The notes under the pieces: generated by a model
Seen by the model: only the letters and a program-made list of their open reading frames with translations
Database searches by the model: none
What the model was told of the DNA's origin: nothing
DNA from: Bedellia somnulentella
Lineage: Eukaryota; Arthropoda; Insecta; Lepidoptera; Bedelliidae
Assembly: GCA_963576735.1 (NCBI GenBank)
Contig: OY755196.1
Span: 9,343,912 to 9,407,911 of the forward strand
Length of the DNA stretch: 64,000 bases
Direction of reading: 5' to 3'
Program-made: the position numbers and the translations under genes
Shown here: piece by piece, positions 21,718 through 33,179 of the stretch
Layout of the letters: each line of letters opens with the position of its first letter
Numbering within the stretch: the first letter of the stretch is position 1

Positions 21718-22010
21718 AAAAACGGCTATAGGCCTGCCCACTATCAAGTGAGTGCACTGTCCAAGTAAAACGCGGGTACTCTGAACCCCAGATGACAATG
21801 TCACGTGAAGTTCAAAAGTATAAGTACCTTTGCCAACGCCTTCGGGAATATACGGCGTGAGCGTTTGAATCTTAAAGAACAAAAGGGGCAGACAGAGCTT
21901 AAGAATTATCTCAGCCATGTGAGTATCATCACAAAGTTGCCCATCACCATTAACGACTTTGATAAATTAACCACGCATAAGACACAGGTGTAGGTACAAC
22001 TCAGGATTTG
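21718..22010. repeat. SINE-B pieces in both orientations
   Basis: 21718-21863 is a plus-strand 3' half ending tacggcgtgagcg. 21914-22010 is a minus-strand body and B-box side. They may be one inverted old copy. Confidence 0.55.
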
Positions 22011-22016
22011 AACATA

Positions 22017-22395
22017 AACATAACATAAACGTTCACGCCGTTTATCCCCGAAGGGGTTGGCAGAGGTACCAATACTTCTGAACTCTCATGGCAGCGCCAT
22101 CTAGTTTCCAGTGTAGGTACCCACGTTTTGCGTGGACAGTGTACTCACGTGATAGGGGGCAGGCCTATCGCCGTTTTTGTACGAATACACTGTCACATGA
22201 CTAAGTACAACTCAGCCATGTGGGTTTCCTCACGAAGTTTTCCCTCACCGTTAACAACCATGATAAATTAACCACACATATGACTTTAGAAAAGACAAAT
22301 TGGTGTAGGCCCGACCCAGGATTGGAACTCACGCCCTTCTGTTTTCGGGCGGGTGTTCTACCCACTGGACTATCATGTCGTCAGGATTTGAACTT
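22017..22395 (-). repeat. SINE-B copy, full length
   Basis: The tail is at 22017-22030; the tRNA-like head with gcgggtgttctacccactgg is at the right end. It shares the body variant catggcagcgccatctagtt with 28104-28478. Confidence 0.85.
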
Positions 22396-22451
22396 TCTTA
22401 ATTACTCATTATAATACTATGCTAATGTTGTGAGTATAAGTAGAGTCATTT

Positions 22452-22612
22452 TACATACATACATATATTCACGGCTATAAATCCCTTAACGGGGTAGCCA
22501 GAGCTTTGGAATGAGAAATTCCTCAGCCACTTTTGGAAGTTGATTGGGGAAAAGATGGTAATAATAAATGTTTTTGATGACGGGTCTCAACCACATCGCC
22601 CAAAAATCAAAT
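22452..22612 (-). repeat. SINE-A copy, 5'-truncated
   Basis: Subfamily with cccttaacggggtagcc. It stops at ccacatcgcccaaaaatcaa. Confidence 0.75.
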
Positions 22613-22634
22613 CAATCACACAAATTTTTTACTA

Positions 22635-22800
22635 ATTTGGAAGGCCACTTGTCTACCTTTTCAGATAGAACTAAAAAAACGGGGGCGAATACCCGAGGTC
22701 GCGGGTTCGATTCCCGCCTGTGTCGAAATTTTTCTTTCCTTTATTTATTCTTTATTTATTAGTAATAATCCCCACATGAGGTTTTCATGAACAAAAAGAT
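22635..22800 (+). repeat. SINE-C fragment
   Basis: gtctaccttttcagatagaa, then a B-box (gaggtcgcgggttcgattcc), then the conserved aatccccacatgaggttttc. Confidence 0.65.
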
Positions 22801-22973
22801 TTAAAATAGAAAACTAAAACCTTTACAAATAAAATTGTCTACCCATGGAAATACTATCTAAACAGGAATGAAGGATGGCTAACTAGATAGCTGTGTCTCG
22901 TTTTAAGTAAGGTGACCATCTGTTGGTGTTTTAATGAGAGTTCCTCTAAAAGTTACAAAAACAATCATATTTA

Positions 22974-23222
22974 CATACATTCATATTCTTAATAAGTAGA
23001 TTGTAAAAGAAGGGGTAGCCAGTGCTGGAGAATTAAAATTTCCTAGCCACTTTTTGACGTTGATTAGAGAAAGAATGGTAAGTAAAGGATGGTGGTATTA
23101 AATGGATGATAAAGCATCTAGTAAATAACTTCAAAAGCCCCAAACCAAAAGCCTAAGTTGCTTTTTACAATCAATATGCGGGTAGAAAAATATTTGTGCT
23201 ATGTTTAGCCGACACTACACAC
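22974..23222 (-). repeat. SINE-A copy, highly diverged
   Basis: Recognisable tail, aaggggtagccagtgctgga and a 5' end tttagccgacactacacaca. Confidence 0.6.
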
Positions 23223-24180
23223 ATCTTATTTCACTTATATTATTTATTTGAAATATAATAGTCGCAATACCTTCACCAAATTGTGCTCTACAAACTATTT
23301 TCTTAGTTAAATGATAAAAGCTCCCAAACACACATAAAGATGATTAATTTTGGACACCTTATTTATACGGTTTCCATGAGGATACCAATTATAAATATGA
23401 TATTATCAATTACCAAACTTAATAAATTATTTATCTGTAAGTTGATAATGAAAATAATTAAAACAATTTATTAAAAAGGAATAGTTAGTAACCTGCTTTT
23501 TATAAAATATTCCTTATAAATAAGTTTGAATTTGTTTTTCTTTGAACTTAATATCGACTGGCAACCAGGCGAGCGGGACACACTCCTCTAGTTTGGGCTC
23601 TCGTTCTAGGGCGTTTCTCTGCTTGATAGTGTTCAAAAGGTTTATTGCAAGGTATTCCATATTTTTGTGAGTGCACTCTCCTATTCAGTTAGTACCTTCA
23701 TGAGTCCACCTACCACAATACAAAATGTTATAAGGAGTAAGCAGTGAGAGGAGAAAACTTAGACATATTTGAAAGTTAGCACAACTGGGAAGGAAATTTT
23801 GGCAGTCAACTAGTAATAAAATAATTTGATTTTGCTAAAATAGTATAAAATGGAATATTGTTCTGATACTTATATTCAATGCTTTTATTCTATACTTGAT
23901 TTTTTTATTTCTTATTTCTTTGTTGTTAATAATTAACACCAAAGGACATATGAAAAGACCTGTGCTTTTTAAGTTTTTAGTGGGCATTCGGGAGGTAATC
24001 CACCCTATTACATTAAAATTGTCAACTCATGAAGATTACTATTTACTGTCTATACTTTTTGTCTACAGCAAGGAAGCAATTATTATTATTTATATTTTCA
24101 TAAAACAATATTAATGACTGATCACTGTATGAAGTCTAGTCAGATGACTAGAAATTAGAATATAGATATCAAGGGCTCAA
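23223..24180. other. AT-rich spacer downstream of the histone-fold gene
   Basis: No gene or repeat recognised. The ORF at 23896-24114 lacks any family motif and is probably chance. Confidence 0.35.
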
Positions 24181-24187
24181 AAAACAT

Positions 24188-24193
24188 TTTATT
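24188..24193 (-). promoter_or_regulatory. Candidate polyadenylation signal (AATAAA) of the POLE3-like gene
   Basis: TTTATT on the plus strand reads AATAAA on the minus strand about 155 bp past the stop codon. Confidence 0.45.
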
Positions 24194-24348
24194 TAATCAA
24201 CAATGTATTCCAAAACAGAAGTCTTGTTAATTTATCATAAACCATCTTTATCATCACTAGATAACAATGGTCAGAAGAGTAAATTGATGGATTAACTATC
24301 ATTAGTCTTTGACACTCAAAATAGCACACTTAAACAAAATTGAAACAC

Positions 24349-24708
24349 TCAATCTTCTTCTATTATTTCAATTCCTTCACTATCATCCTTCTTTTTATTT
24401 CCGCTTGATTTCTTTGCTATCATTTGCTGCTTGTATAGTTCCAATGATTCTGCCAAAGGTTCGATGAATCTGTCGAATTCTATATCCTTCATTGCTTCTA
24501 GGACATCGTTGCCCGTCATAGTTTTCTTATTATTGCTTTTAACGATATTTGTAGCAGCTGATGTTACATAGAGAACAAAAACTGATGCTGCTTTCGCGAG
24601 GCCTGTTCGAGCTTCCTTGGATATTGCTACGCCTTCAGGCAAAGCTTCTTTAACTATACGAGATACTACTGTTATGGGTAAGTTCAAGTCTTCTAATTTC
24701 TCAGCCAT
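24349..24708 (-). CDS. Chrac-14: DNA polymerase epsilon subunit 3 / CHRAC 14-kDa histone-fold protein
   Basis: A single-exon gene of 119 residues starting at the ATG at 24708. POLE3 pairs through its histone fold with POLE4 (in DNA polymerase epsilon) or with CHRAC-16/CHRAC1 (in the ISWI remodeller CHRAC) and binds nuclear DNA. Residues about 6-90 form an H2B/NF-YB-type fold: EDLNLP at the start of helix 1, VKEALPEGVAISKEA, then a long central helix (AASVFVLYVTSAAT), and TMTGNDVLEAMKDIEFDRFIEPL as the last strand, loop and helix. The C-terminus is a Lys-rich then Asp/Glu-rich acidic tail ending EDD-like, as in the family. Length and motifs match intact orthologues, and no stop or frameshift is seen. 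Intronless form and promoter-like distance to other genes suggest an independent unit. The name follows Drosophila usage. Confidence 0.93.
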   Translation of the reverse strand: MAEKLEDLNLPITVVSRIVKEALPEGVAISKEARTGLAKAASVFVLYVTSAATNIVKSNNKKTMTGNDVLEAMKDIEFDRFIEPLAESLELYKQQMIAKKSSGNKKKDDSEGIEIIEED

Positions 24709-25225
24709 TATTGATTTGGAATTATAATAACTACTAGATCAACAAACGAAATAAAATTATCAATTTTTAGCTAATCGGTCAACACAATACACCAGCCCGC
24801 CACTTTTGGTTGTTTTTTTTTTGGATGTTTTTTCAGTTGATGGCAAATTCAGAAATATACACCAACCCCAATTGTTTCTTAAAGCTGTATTTACGATATG
24901 GAAGTCACACTCTATCAAAGTGATACTTTACTTATAGAAGCTACTTGCATCGATCGTGTAAATAATTTCTAAATGTTACTTCGAAACCAACTTTTATGGA
25001 TTTTGATTGGGACATTGTAATGAACTAACATGATCTATGGTTCATTAACGTCCCATCTGCTAGTAATATCACACCCTTAGTTTCCTTGTAGGCAGATAAT
25101 ATTATAGAGCTTCGTAAGTAAGTAAAATGTTTAATTGGCAAAAATATAAAATTATAGACAATAATTAACAGTTAAATACTACCCGTAACAATACCAAAAA
25201 GGTCTTGGCTCAGCATAAAATATAC
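24709..25225. other. Upstream region of the histone-fold gene
   Basis: Probably contains its promoter close to 24720-24800. No other gene seen. Confidence 0.35.
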
Positions 25226-25545
25226 ATACATACATATACTCACGCCATTAGTTCCCATTGGGGTAGGCAGAGACTATTGATCGCCACTTCGCACGATCCT
25301 GACAAACCTCTCTAGCTTCGTTTACATCCATCAATCTTTTCATACATGCTCTTTTATTCTTCATACTTCGGACGCCAGCCTTTTTGAGCACACTCTCAAT
25401 TTGGTCCAAGTGTGTTCTCCGTGGTCGTCCTCTACTAACATTACCATCCACACTAGCTCTATAGATCCCTTTTACCAATTTTCTATCATCCATCCTCTCT
25501 ATGTGCCCAAACCATCGCAACATTCCTTTTTCTATCTTTACTTAT
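25226..25545 (-). mobile_element. RTE-like LINE, C-terminal reverse transcriptase end
   Basis: An open frame of about 91 codons (25248-25523) begins MLRWFGHIERM and contains SRGRPRRTHLDQI. It ends in SAYPNGN just before the stop; only a short 3' UTR and a (CATA)n tail (25226-25240) follow. It is almost identical in protein to the longer copy at 60296-60690, so these insertions are fairly young. Confidence 0.85.
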
Positions 25546-25740
25546 TTATTTATTTATTTGGAAAACTTACAGCTAAATAATATCGATATAAGTAACAGTA
25601 CATAGCATCGATGCCAATTAAAAGTTTTCACCAATAGTTTATATGAGAGGTAAAATATAATAATTACGCTTAATTTACAACCATTATAGTGCCTATTCTA
25701 AAATAATAACGTATTTATATGTATATTAACAAGTACAAAG

Positions 25741-25741
<1 letters not shown>

Positions 25742-25817
<76 letters not shown>
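25742..25817. repeat. (AT)n microsatellite
   Basis: About 76 bp of uninterrupted alternating AT. Confidence 0.98.
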
Positions 25818-25822
<5 letters not shown>

Positions 25823-25847
25823 TTTATAGTAAAAAGAAACTTTTTTT

Positions 25848-25965
25848 TTGCTTACAATATCATCTTTCACACCACACTTTTCACGAATAACACTATTTCT
25901 CACTCGGTCACATAATATAACATTACAAATTTTTCTGAGGGACCCACAGATCTGTGTTTGAATAG
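25848..25965 (-). mobile_element. RTE-like LINE internal fragment
   Basis: The minus strand encodes CDRVRNSVIREKCGVKDDIV, the segment just upstream of MLRWFGHIERM in the same LINE. Together with 25226-25545 it may be one insertion split by AT-rich sequence and the microsatellite. Confidence 0.7.
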
Positions 25966-27060
25966 ATAACGCAAGTGTCATTTCTTGCATAGAAACCAAG
26001 CGTGCCATTATTTTTCCACCTACTGTGACGTCACATGAGCAATTTAGTGATGGGAACTCCCCGTCAGCGCGTAAACGATTCAATCGATTATATTCGAGTG
26101 CATCGACAGACGAATGATAAATTGACAGAAGAATGATAAATCTAGAACTATACCTGTTTTTTAATTACGCTATTTTCTCATGGTCTCATTTTTATTCTGA
26201 GCAACTCTTCCTACATTATTTTCCTCCACCACTACATCTTCTCGGAGGACAACGATCTAAATCAGTGAGTTAATGAGTCAGTTAGTCAGTGAGTAGTTCA
26301 GTAGCTTTATTATTATAATAACTTGTCCTTATTGATAACCTACCTAATTAACTAGTTTTAATAATTTGTTCCCGGAAAGTTACAAAATGATTTAAAAAAA
26401 CCCCGAGAAGAAATTTTATCTACAAAAAGGAAAGCCAGTAGAAGACGCTATGACAAAATATAATACAACCCAGAACTAATTCGGATTTGAAAAAAAAAAA
26501 CAAATAAAATAACTTGTAAAGAAGGAAAAATAATCAAATATTTTTTTTTAATACAATTGCTCAAAAAGTGGCGTATTACAGGGACGTATAGCGTTCGGGA
26601 AGTGGGCTATTACACACTCGTGCTTTTTCTTTACCTTTCCCGCACTAGTGCGTTTTCTTTCCCAACTGTCAAAATAATGTCTATTTTAAAGAAAAACCAA
26701 CCATAAAGATTTTACTAAAAAAATCAAAGAAGTTTTTATGATTCATGTTAATACGTGGCATAGGTCGTATTAACATGAATCAACAACAACAAAATAATAG
26801 GCAAAATCGACTAATTTGTTTCGATATCTGATTTAATGATTTGATAGAATTAGTGAGGTTAGGTTTCATTACATTATAACTCATTAAATTTCATTTTCAT
26901 TTCATATCAACAAAAAAATTATACATAAGACTTGGCTGTATGGGCATAGTTTCCTTTGCCTACCACAATAAGTGAAGAAAAAATGTCGCCATTTTCCAGA
27001 AATAATCTTTGGGAGTTTAGTTGTTTTGTTAAATTGCTTAATTTTTTCGCAACTGTATTA
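25966..27060. other. AT-rich spacer with a small hairpin
   Basis: No gene seen. 26740-26755 and 26766-26781 (gattcatgttaatacg and its exact reverse complement) form a 16-bp stem with a 10-base loop. Confidence 0.4.
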
Positions 27061-27077
27061 AAAATAGTCGTTCAGTA

Positions 27078-27180
27078 CACGTACGGAACCGTCATTGCAA
27101 CTCGTTCCGACTGTCAACCCTCGCCTTCGGCTCGGGTAGACATTTGTCGGAACTCTTTGCAATGACAGCCATTCCGTACT
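27078..27180. mobile_element. Imperfect inverted-repeat element
   Basis: tacggaaccgtcattgcaac at the left pairs with ttgcaatgacagccattccgta-type sequence at the right. The centre has ccttcggctcggg. Possibly a short MITE. Confidence 0.5.
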
Positions 27181-27570
27181 AGTAATGAAATATACTATTT
27201 TTCGTTGTCTGTTTTTCTCAAGGCTGTATCTCATAAACAGTGATAACTAGAAAGCTGAAATTTTCAAAAATGACGTATTTCTGTTGCCGCTATAACAACA
27301 AATACAAGTAAAAAAAGGATTTTAAGGGGGGGCCCTTACAATAAACGTGTTTTTTTCCGTAATTGTTTGCTCAATATTAAAACGTTAATAAGTAGATACT
27401 TAAAATTTTCACAGTATATTTACTTCTATATCACCTTTCAAAATAAATAATTAAATAACAGTAAAGTAAATATCAAAGGGGCTCCCATACAAAAACGATA
27501 TATTCTATTATAGATGATAGTACGGAACTCTTCGTTTGGTCAATATTGGAAATAAAAAAAACAAAGTAGT
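27181..27570. other. AT-rich spacer
   Basis: No gene or repeat assigned. Confidence 0.3.
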
Positions 27571-27571
27571 G

Positions 27572-27945
27572 TAACAAACTCTTCAACATTTGCTGAATAT
27601 GAAGAATTATCAGAAGTAGTAACAGAATTATTTTTTCTCATTTGTGTAATGAATGATGTCTTTACTAAGGTTTGTAAACCAGTTAAAATCTATGAAGATA
27701 ATTCAGCAGCTGTAGCTATTTCTAAGTATGGAAACTTTACAAAGAATTCTAAGCACATTGAAGTTCACTATCATTTTGTAAATTAAAATGTTTAGCAGGG
27801 AAGTATACAAAATAGAGTCAGAAAATAAAATTGCAGATATATTTACAAAACCTGTGGGAAATGTTAAATTCACTAACTTAAAAATGCTAAATTTAAAGGA
27901 GTATAGTTCCCTAATTGATTATAATTACTGTAGTACTTAAGAAGC
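27572..27945 (+). pseudogene. Ty1/copia pol remnant (RNase H end)
   Basis: Conceptual translation shows YEDNSAAVAISK (the copia catalytic EDN segment), GNFTKNSKHIEVHYHFV (the KHI..RYHF-type motif) and, in another frame, NKIADIFTKPVG (the ADIFTK motif). Together these form the C-terminal end of a copia RNase H domain. A frame break and a stop lie after HFVN. Downstream ggaggcgtgttcgtata (27961-27977) looks like a purine tract followed by a TG LTR start, but no second LTR was found. Confidence 0.8.
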
Positions 27946-28103
27946 TTTGAACTTAAGTAAGGAGGCGTGTTCGTATATATGTGTAAATTTATATTGGCAA
28001 CACTGGGTGAAGGAAGGAAGTAAATAAAGACTGACATACCACACGTTAAGAAATGTACCTTAGAGAAAAACTTGTAACTAAAATTAAACTTTTCTTTTAT
28101 TAA

Positions 28104-28478
28104 GCGACATGATATTCCAGTGGGTAGAACACCCGCCCGAAAAACAGAAGGGCGTGAGTTCCAATCCTGGGACGGGCCTACACCAATTTGTCTTTTCTAA
28201 AGTCATATGTGTGGTTAATTTATCATGGTTGCTAACGGTGAGGGAAAACATCGTGAGGAAACCCACATGGCTGAGTTGTACTTAGTCATGTGGCAGTGTA
28301 TTCGTACAAAACGGCGATAGGCCCGCCCCCTATCACGTGAGTACACTGTCTAAGCAAAACGTGGGTACCTTCTCTGGAAACTAGATGGCGCTTGCCATGT
28401 GAGTTCGAAGTATTGGTACCTCTGCCAACCCCTTCGGGGATAAACGGCGTGAACGTTTATGTTATGTTATGTTTTATT
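28104..28478 (+). repeat. SINE-B copy, full length
   Basis: tRNA-like head from acatgatattccagtgggta with B-box gagttccaatcctggg; ends aaacggcgtgaacgtttatg plus (TTATG)n. Confidence 0.88.
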
Positions 28479-28912
28479 AAATAAAAACAAAGTTAAAACA
28501 AGAGTATTCCAATTAATTATTTAACAGAAGCATTGCAGTAATAAAAATATTTTAGATACATGGAACATCCATCGCGAATATTATCATTTCTCTGTTCCCA
28601 AAATCGATTAGAATTAGAATCGAATACAACTATCTGTGTAGGTACAACACATTTTGCTTAAAATGACAGAAATATGACAATAGCTACCGTACCACGTAGC
28701 TGATTGACAGGTGAAAATATCGTTCATTTTGATGTTCATTGCGTGTTTTAATAGATAAGCCATACTAGATAGCTTTGTAACTAAAAGCGGCAATGTATTA
28801 TAAATAAAGCGATACACACTCGTTTAAAAGTTTTTCAGTGTAAAACCACAACGAACACGAAATAATTGATTTTGCAATAAAAACCACATAATCTAATAAT
28901 AAAGTGACCCAC

Positions 28913-28992
28913 CGATGAAAGTAAATCTTTCTATTAATTAGTCCCGCTTTATTTAGATAGTTTTTGCAACTCAATACGGCACAATTAGGCAT
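28913..28992 (-). CDS. Possible first exon of a THAP-domain protein
   Basis: Starting at the ATG at 28992 the minus strand reads MPNCAVLSCKNYLNKAG, then a Phe-His region, ending at a GTGGGT donor candidate near 28912. THAP zinc fingers begin with a very short N-terminus, Cys-x2-4-Cys and a downstream FP or FHR-like segment, and many THAP genes place an intron just there. No second exon (Trp, second Cys/His pair) could be found in the lower coordinates, so this may be a gene start, a remnant of a THAP-type (P-element-like) transposase, or chance. The frame continuing past 28912 does not resemble THAP. Confidence 0.35.
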
Positions 28993-29109
28993 TTTTTATA
29001 TTTAGCTTGACATCTGTCACCGAGAACGTTCGAGCACGGACTCAATCAAATGGCGATAAACTAAGATAATTTTACTCAGTTTTTACACGCGAAGTACATG
29101 CACTTGCGG

Positions 29110-29775
29110 CATCTATTCAAATACATGTCTGTGGAGGGACCTCATTTCTACTGCATTCACTCTGCTCTCATGCTTCTTCTGCCACACCCAACATTCGCTT
29201 CCATACATAAGCGTAGGAACAAGAACAGCATCATGCACAGCCATTCGGGCCTTTTCAGACACCGATTGACAGGTCATTAGGCTATTCATTGCTCCATTTA
29301 CCGCATTACCCTTTTTCACTCTTCTTTCAATATCTTCATCACATTTTCCATCCCTTGTAAACAAACTTCCCAGATATACAAACTCCTTCACCTGTTCCAC
29401 ATCCTTACCATCAATCGCAATCACGCATTCTGTCACATCTTCCTGTCTCTCAAAAACCATCGTTTTGGTCTTATCCACATTCACCCTCATTCCCTTTCTT
29501 ACAAAGGACTCACATGCAATATTCATCATCTCTTGCAACTCTTCTGCCGACGATGCAAGTAGCACTTGATCGTCAGCATACAAGAGGCATTTAATGATGA
29601 AACCACTCATTCTTAGTCCATAATCACTTTCACGCAACTCTGTCAAACAGTCATCCATGAACAAATTGAAGAGCCACGGAGAAGCTACACATCCCTGTCG
29701 GACACCCCTAGAGATTCCGAACCAGTCAGTGTTTTCCCCGTTTACTCTTACACATGCACTAGAATCCTCATAGAG
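29110..29775 (-). pseudogene. RTE-like LINE reverse transcriptase fragment
   Basis: The open frame 29113-29664, extended upstream in frame to about 29760, shows SRGVRQGCVASPWLFNLFMD, the catalytic YADD box (LLYADDQVLLA), a thumb-like NVDKTKTMVF and EFVYLGSLFTRDGKCDEDI. It stops near RSLHRHVFE; the C-terminal quarter is absent here but is what survives at 25226-25545 and 60296-60690. It is a 5'-truncated, 3'-deleted relic of the same LINE family. Confidence 0.88.
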
Positions 29776-29859
29776 TGATACTAATCCTCAAAGAGCATAA
29801 AATAAATACCCAGTGCAAATCTACATTCATATTTTTTTCCTATTAGTAATAGTAATAGG

Positions 29860-30235
29860 CTATTACTAACATTACCATCCACATTGGCTCTATAAATCTC
29901 TTTTACCAATTTACAATAAGGTCCTCTTTTTTAATATCTTTTTGCAATATCATCTTTAACACTTCACACTATCTCACACTCCTCCATCAAATAACTAAAC
30001 TAAACCTAACATTTCAAGTTTCTCGCAGAGAACTCATCTCTACTGTATTCACTCTACTCTCATGAAACTTCTACCACACCACACCCAATTTTCTCTGCCA
30101 TACATAAGCGTAGGAACAAATGCACCATGATGCACAGGCACAGCCATTCAGGCTTTTTCAGACACTGATTAACTAGTCATTGGGCTGTTCTTCTCCGCTT
30201 CTCCATTTACCGCATTACTCTTCTTTCTATATACA
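29860..30235 (-). mobile_element. Second, more decayed LINE fragment of the same family
   Basis: catacataagcgtaggaaca, ttcaggctttttcagacact and ctccatttaccgcattac repeat parts of 29160-29315 in the same order with indels. ggctctataaatctctttta is a piece from the 3' end of the same LINE. Confidence 0.65.
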
Positions 30236-30730
30236 GTATGTTACTTAAAAATAGAGCAAACTTGGTCTTGCATACGTCTTTGAGTGAAGTCGATTCATTT
30301 CATAGTGAGTGACAAAAAGTCACATTAAGTAAAAACCGCCTAATTTGTATCCAAAGCCGTTTAATCACTAAAAATAAAATCATAAGCCCATAACAGGGGC
30401 TGGAAACTTCCTTACATCCTCACTTTGTGATTTTTAACAGCGCCTCTGTTGCAGTTCCACCTGAACTTATTAAAAAAGCGCGCCGTAATTTGCTTATTCA
30501 TCAATAGATGGCACTGTTGGTAATTCCTACATCGCGGTATGATTTCTTCTTTATTAGAGTATATAAACGTAAAATTTTACGAAATATTGTCATAAGGAAA
30601 ATTACGAAAAACAGGATAGAATCGTGTCTACTTCTTCGACATGTTTTGTTTTTTTTTGTTAATATTATATATTCTTAATTTCTTAGCCATACAGACAGTA
30701 CATCGAAATTAAGGCGCAATATACTTTTAG

Positions 30731-30765
<35 letters not shown>

Positions 30766-31082
30766 ACACTATATATATATATATATATAGGTGATTAAAT
30801 TGTAGCAGAAGTTCGGGTGGAATGCCTCGAGGTGGCGATAAGTTTGCATTATAAACTAGGTGACATTAAAATCAAGCAAGTTGGCTCTCTATATCCAGTG
30901 TATTACTTTACTCTATGGCCCATAACGAGAAAGAGCGAGATAGCGAGATGATCAGACGAGAAATGTCAGATTAGATTAGACAATGTAATTTCGTGCTACA
31001 AAAATAATCGAAATCCTCTATTTTTCTGTTAATAATGAGATGAAAGTGTAAATAAACGTTAGGTTAGTGTTCTGTAGTGATT
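30236..31082. other. Upstream region of the MAP4K gene with (AT/TA)n runs
   Basis: TA-repeat runs at 30731-30790. The 250 bp before the ATG probably carry the 5' UTR and promoter; no TATA box can be chosen with confidence in this AT-rich DNA. Confidence 0.4.
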
Positions 31083-31193
31083 ATGGCGCTTAGTGGTGGT
31101 GTGTTGAGTTCGGATATATCCCGTAGCAATCCTCAAGATGAGTACGAACTCATTCAAAGAATTGGTTCAGGAACGTATGGCGATGTCTACAAG
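31083..31193 (+). CDS. hppy: MAP4K3-like kinase (happyhour), exon 1
   Basis: Residues 1-37 start at the ATG at 31083; two upstream codons in the same frame are non-ATG. It carries [17 protein letters not shown], the first kinase strands with the glycine-rich ATP loop GSGTYG (residues 28-33). The donor is AAG|GTAAGT, phase 0. The gene is a GCK-I subfamily Ser/Thr kinase. In Drosophila and mammals these kinases act in the cytoplasm in amino-acid/TORC1, JNK and growth signalling. All sixteen exons here join in consistent phases. Confidence 0.95.
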
Positions 31194-31714
31194 GTAAGTA
31201 AACTGACAACGTTTATTTTAGCTTTCCCACTTAGATTAACGTTCATGTTCCTTGGCCAAATGAATCATGACCTGAATGACTAATATATTAACGGTTGAAT
31301 AGGTATTATTAACTCTGTAGATTCAATCAGAGCCTCTTAATTGATGAAATATCACTTATGTTATGAAACTACGATTTTAAGATATATTTTTGTTGCGTTT
31401 AAATAACATTAATATCATTCCTTACTTGCAAGACCTCTCCTTGTAGTTTTTAAGTAGAACCTTAAATTAAGTAAATTCAAATCACAAATTATTGCAATAC
31501 ATTACATTGCAGCTACCATTAGAATCATATATAATATATATAGACTCAGATGATCAATATAGTTTTATTATAATCATAAAATTGTTGCTTCAATATGACA
31601 AATGTAAAAGTTAGTCTCCTTTTTCTTATGTCTAAATCAATCCTTCCATCACATTTCCATATTACCATGAGAGTAATAATTCTAGACATTAGTATTAACT
31701 CTTCTCAGCCAGTG

Positions 31715-31792
31715 TAGCCAGTAGTGGCGATTGATAGTCTCTGCCTACCCCAATGGGAAATAATGGTGTGAGTATATGTATGTATGTATGTA
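31715..31792 (+). mobile_element. RTE-like LINE 3' tail
   Basis: ctgcctaccccaatgggaaa, gtgtgagtata and (TGTA)n; only the last ~75 bp of the LINE. Confidence 0.7.
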
Positions 31793-31981
31793 CTAGTACT
31801 ACTGGAATATATAACATATTATGTTATCTATAAAATCAAGGTGTTTGTAAAAGTTATTCTATAGTTGGATAAAAATATTTACCTAATGGGCATTATGTTA
31901 TGTTTTAATTGTGTTGAGTCATATTTAATTGTACTTTTCATATTGTCTTAACTGAATAATATTTAATAGTTGTGTAATCAC

Positions 31982-32566
31982 CAGTGGTCGGAGTAGGTAT
32001 ATTGATTTTAGATACTTGCGTCATGATTTCATAACATGGACATGCATTTCTTCCGGAATGTACCGGAGTTTCCAAAAATTTGGTAAATAGAGTAATAAAA
32101 TAAAAAACTATATGTAAGCAAACAAAATTGTTTATTGTTAATACAAATAATCGTTATTACAGTTTTCTATTAAAAATAATTATTTTTAATACTCATCGGT
32201 TACAAGTTCTACATTTTGATTTTCTGTCTCTATACAATTAAAATAAATAACTATATTTTTTTCAATATTTTCTAATTTTAAGCTATTTTTTTTAACATCT
32301 AAGATCCATTTGTAAGTGGAAAATTATCGTTCAACATCTGTAGATGTCAATGGAGCGAATTTGAAATAAAGTTTCTGATTATTTGCTACGCTTTTTTCAA
32401 TACTCTCACTGTATTCTCTAATTGTATCTAAATCTGGATTTCGTTCCATAACTGATTCTATTTTATTTTTTATCATAATAATCCGGAAACTCGGAGGCGT
32501 ATCCATATTTACATATATACGTTTGATGTCAGTGACCTTAATTCAATATACCTACTCCGACCACTG
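31982..32566 (-). mobile_element. hAT-family transposon relic with 8-bp target duplication
   Basis: The 585-bp element has terminal inverted repeats of at least 24 bp starting CAGTGGTCGGAGTAGG. It is flanked by the identical octamer GTAATCAC at 31974-31981 and 32567-32574. The 8-bp duplication and CAG(TG)..(CA)CTG ends are typical of hAT elements. The interior holds the end of a transposase on the minus strand. Confidence 0.92.
32190..32506 (-). pseudogene. hAT transposase C-terminal remnant
   Basis: The minus strand encodes YFKFAPLTSTDVER, then a stop, then FSTYKWILDVKKNSLKLENI in the same frame. The order FAPLTS.DVER.FS.YK.IL is the hAT C-terminal dimerisation segment. One in-frame stop plus the missing N-terminus make it non-functional. 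Confidence 0.8.
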
Positions 32567-32823
32567 GTAATCACATGGATGTAAACTTAGGATTTTATGG
32601 GACTGTAATATATTACAGCCAGACATATTATACACCGATAAAGTTAGCCCCAAACTAAGTAAGACTTGTATTATGGGATACTAACTTGAACAATATTTAT
32701 ATACCGTTTTATTCATTGTTTCATCAGTTTTTGTTGTTGTCACAATGTTGCTCTCAACAGGGATCAAACCAACAACCTCTAGACGTCACCTATCCGCTCG
32801 GCCACAGCTGTTTGTCAAATATA

Positions 32824-32950
32824 AAATAAACATTACATAAACATTCACGCCGAATATCCCCGAACGGGTTGGCAGAGGTACTAATACTTCTGAACATCAC
32901 GTGATTTAGTCACCAGGTGTTCAGGTGTGGGTACTCAAATATACTGTGCC
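32824..32950 (-). repeat. SINE-B 3' fragment
   Basis: Tail and ttcacgccgaatatccccga to the body near caccaggtgttcagg. Confidence 0.7.
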
Positions 32951-33179
32951 AATATAAAATTGTACTATATGGGTAGCCACTTTGTTAATTTAACTACATA
33001 TCTTGTGGTGCAGAAAAGTCCTTCAAAGGTTCTTTAGTACCCCTGTATACCTCCGATTGGAAAGATGAGACAATACTATTGATAAGCTATCTTACATCTT
33101 TCCTCAGTACAATATCTTATCATAAAAACTTATATTATTTTAAGATCTTATATCTGATATATTATTTGTATATTATTTG

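Noticed and set aside
25715..26083. 122-codon minus-strand ORF with a Tyr-Ile repeat
   Set aside because: The repeat is the translated (AT)n microsatellite; only the LINE piece at 25848-25965 is meaningful.
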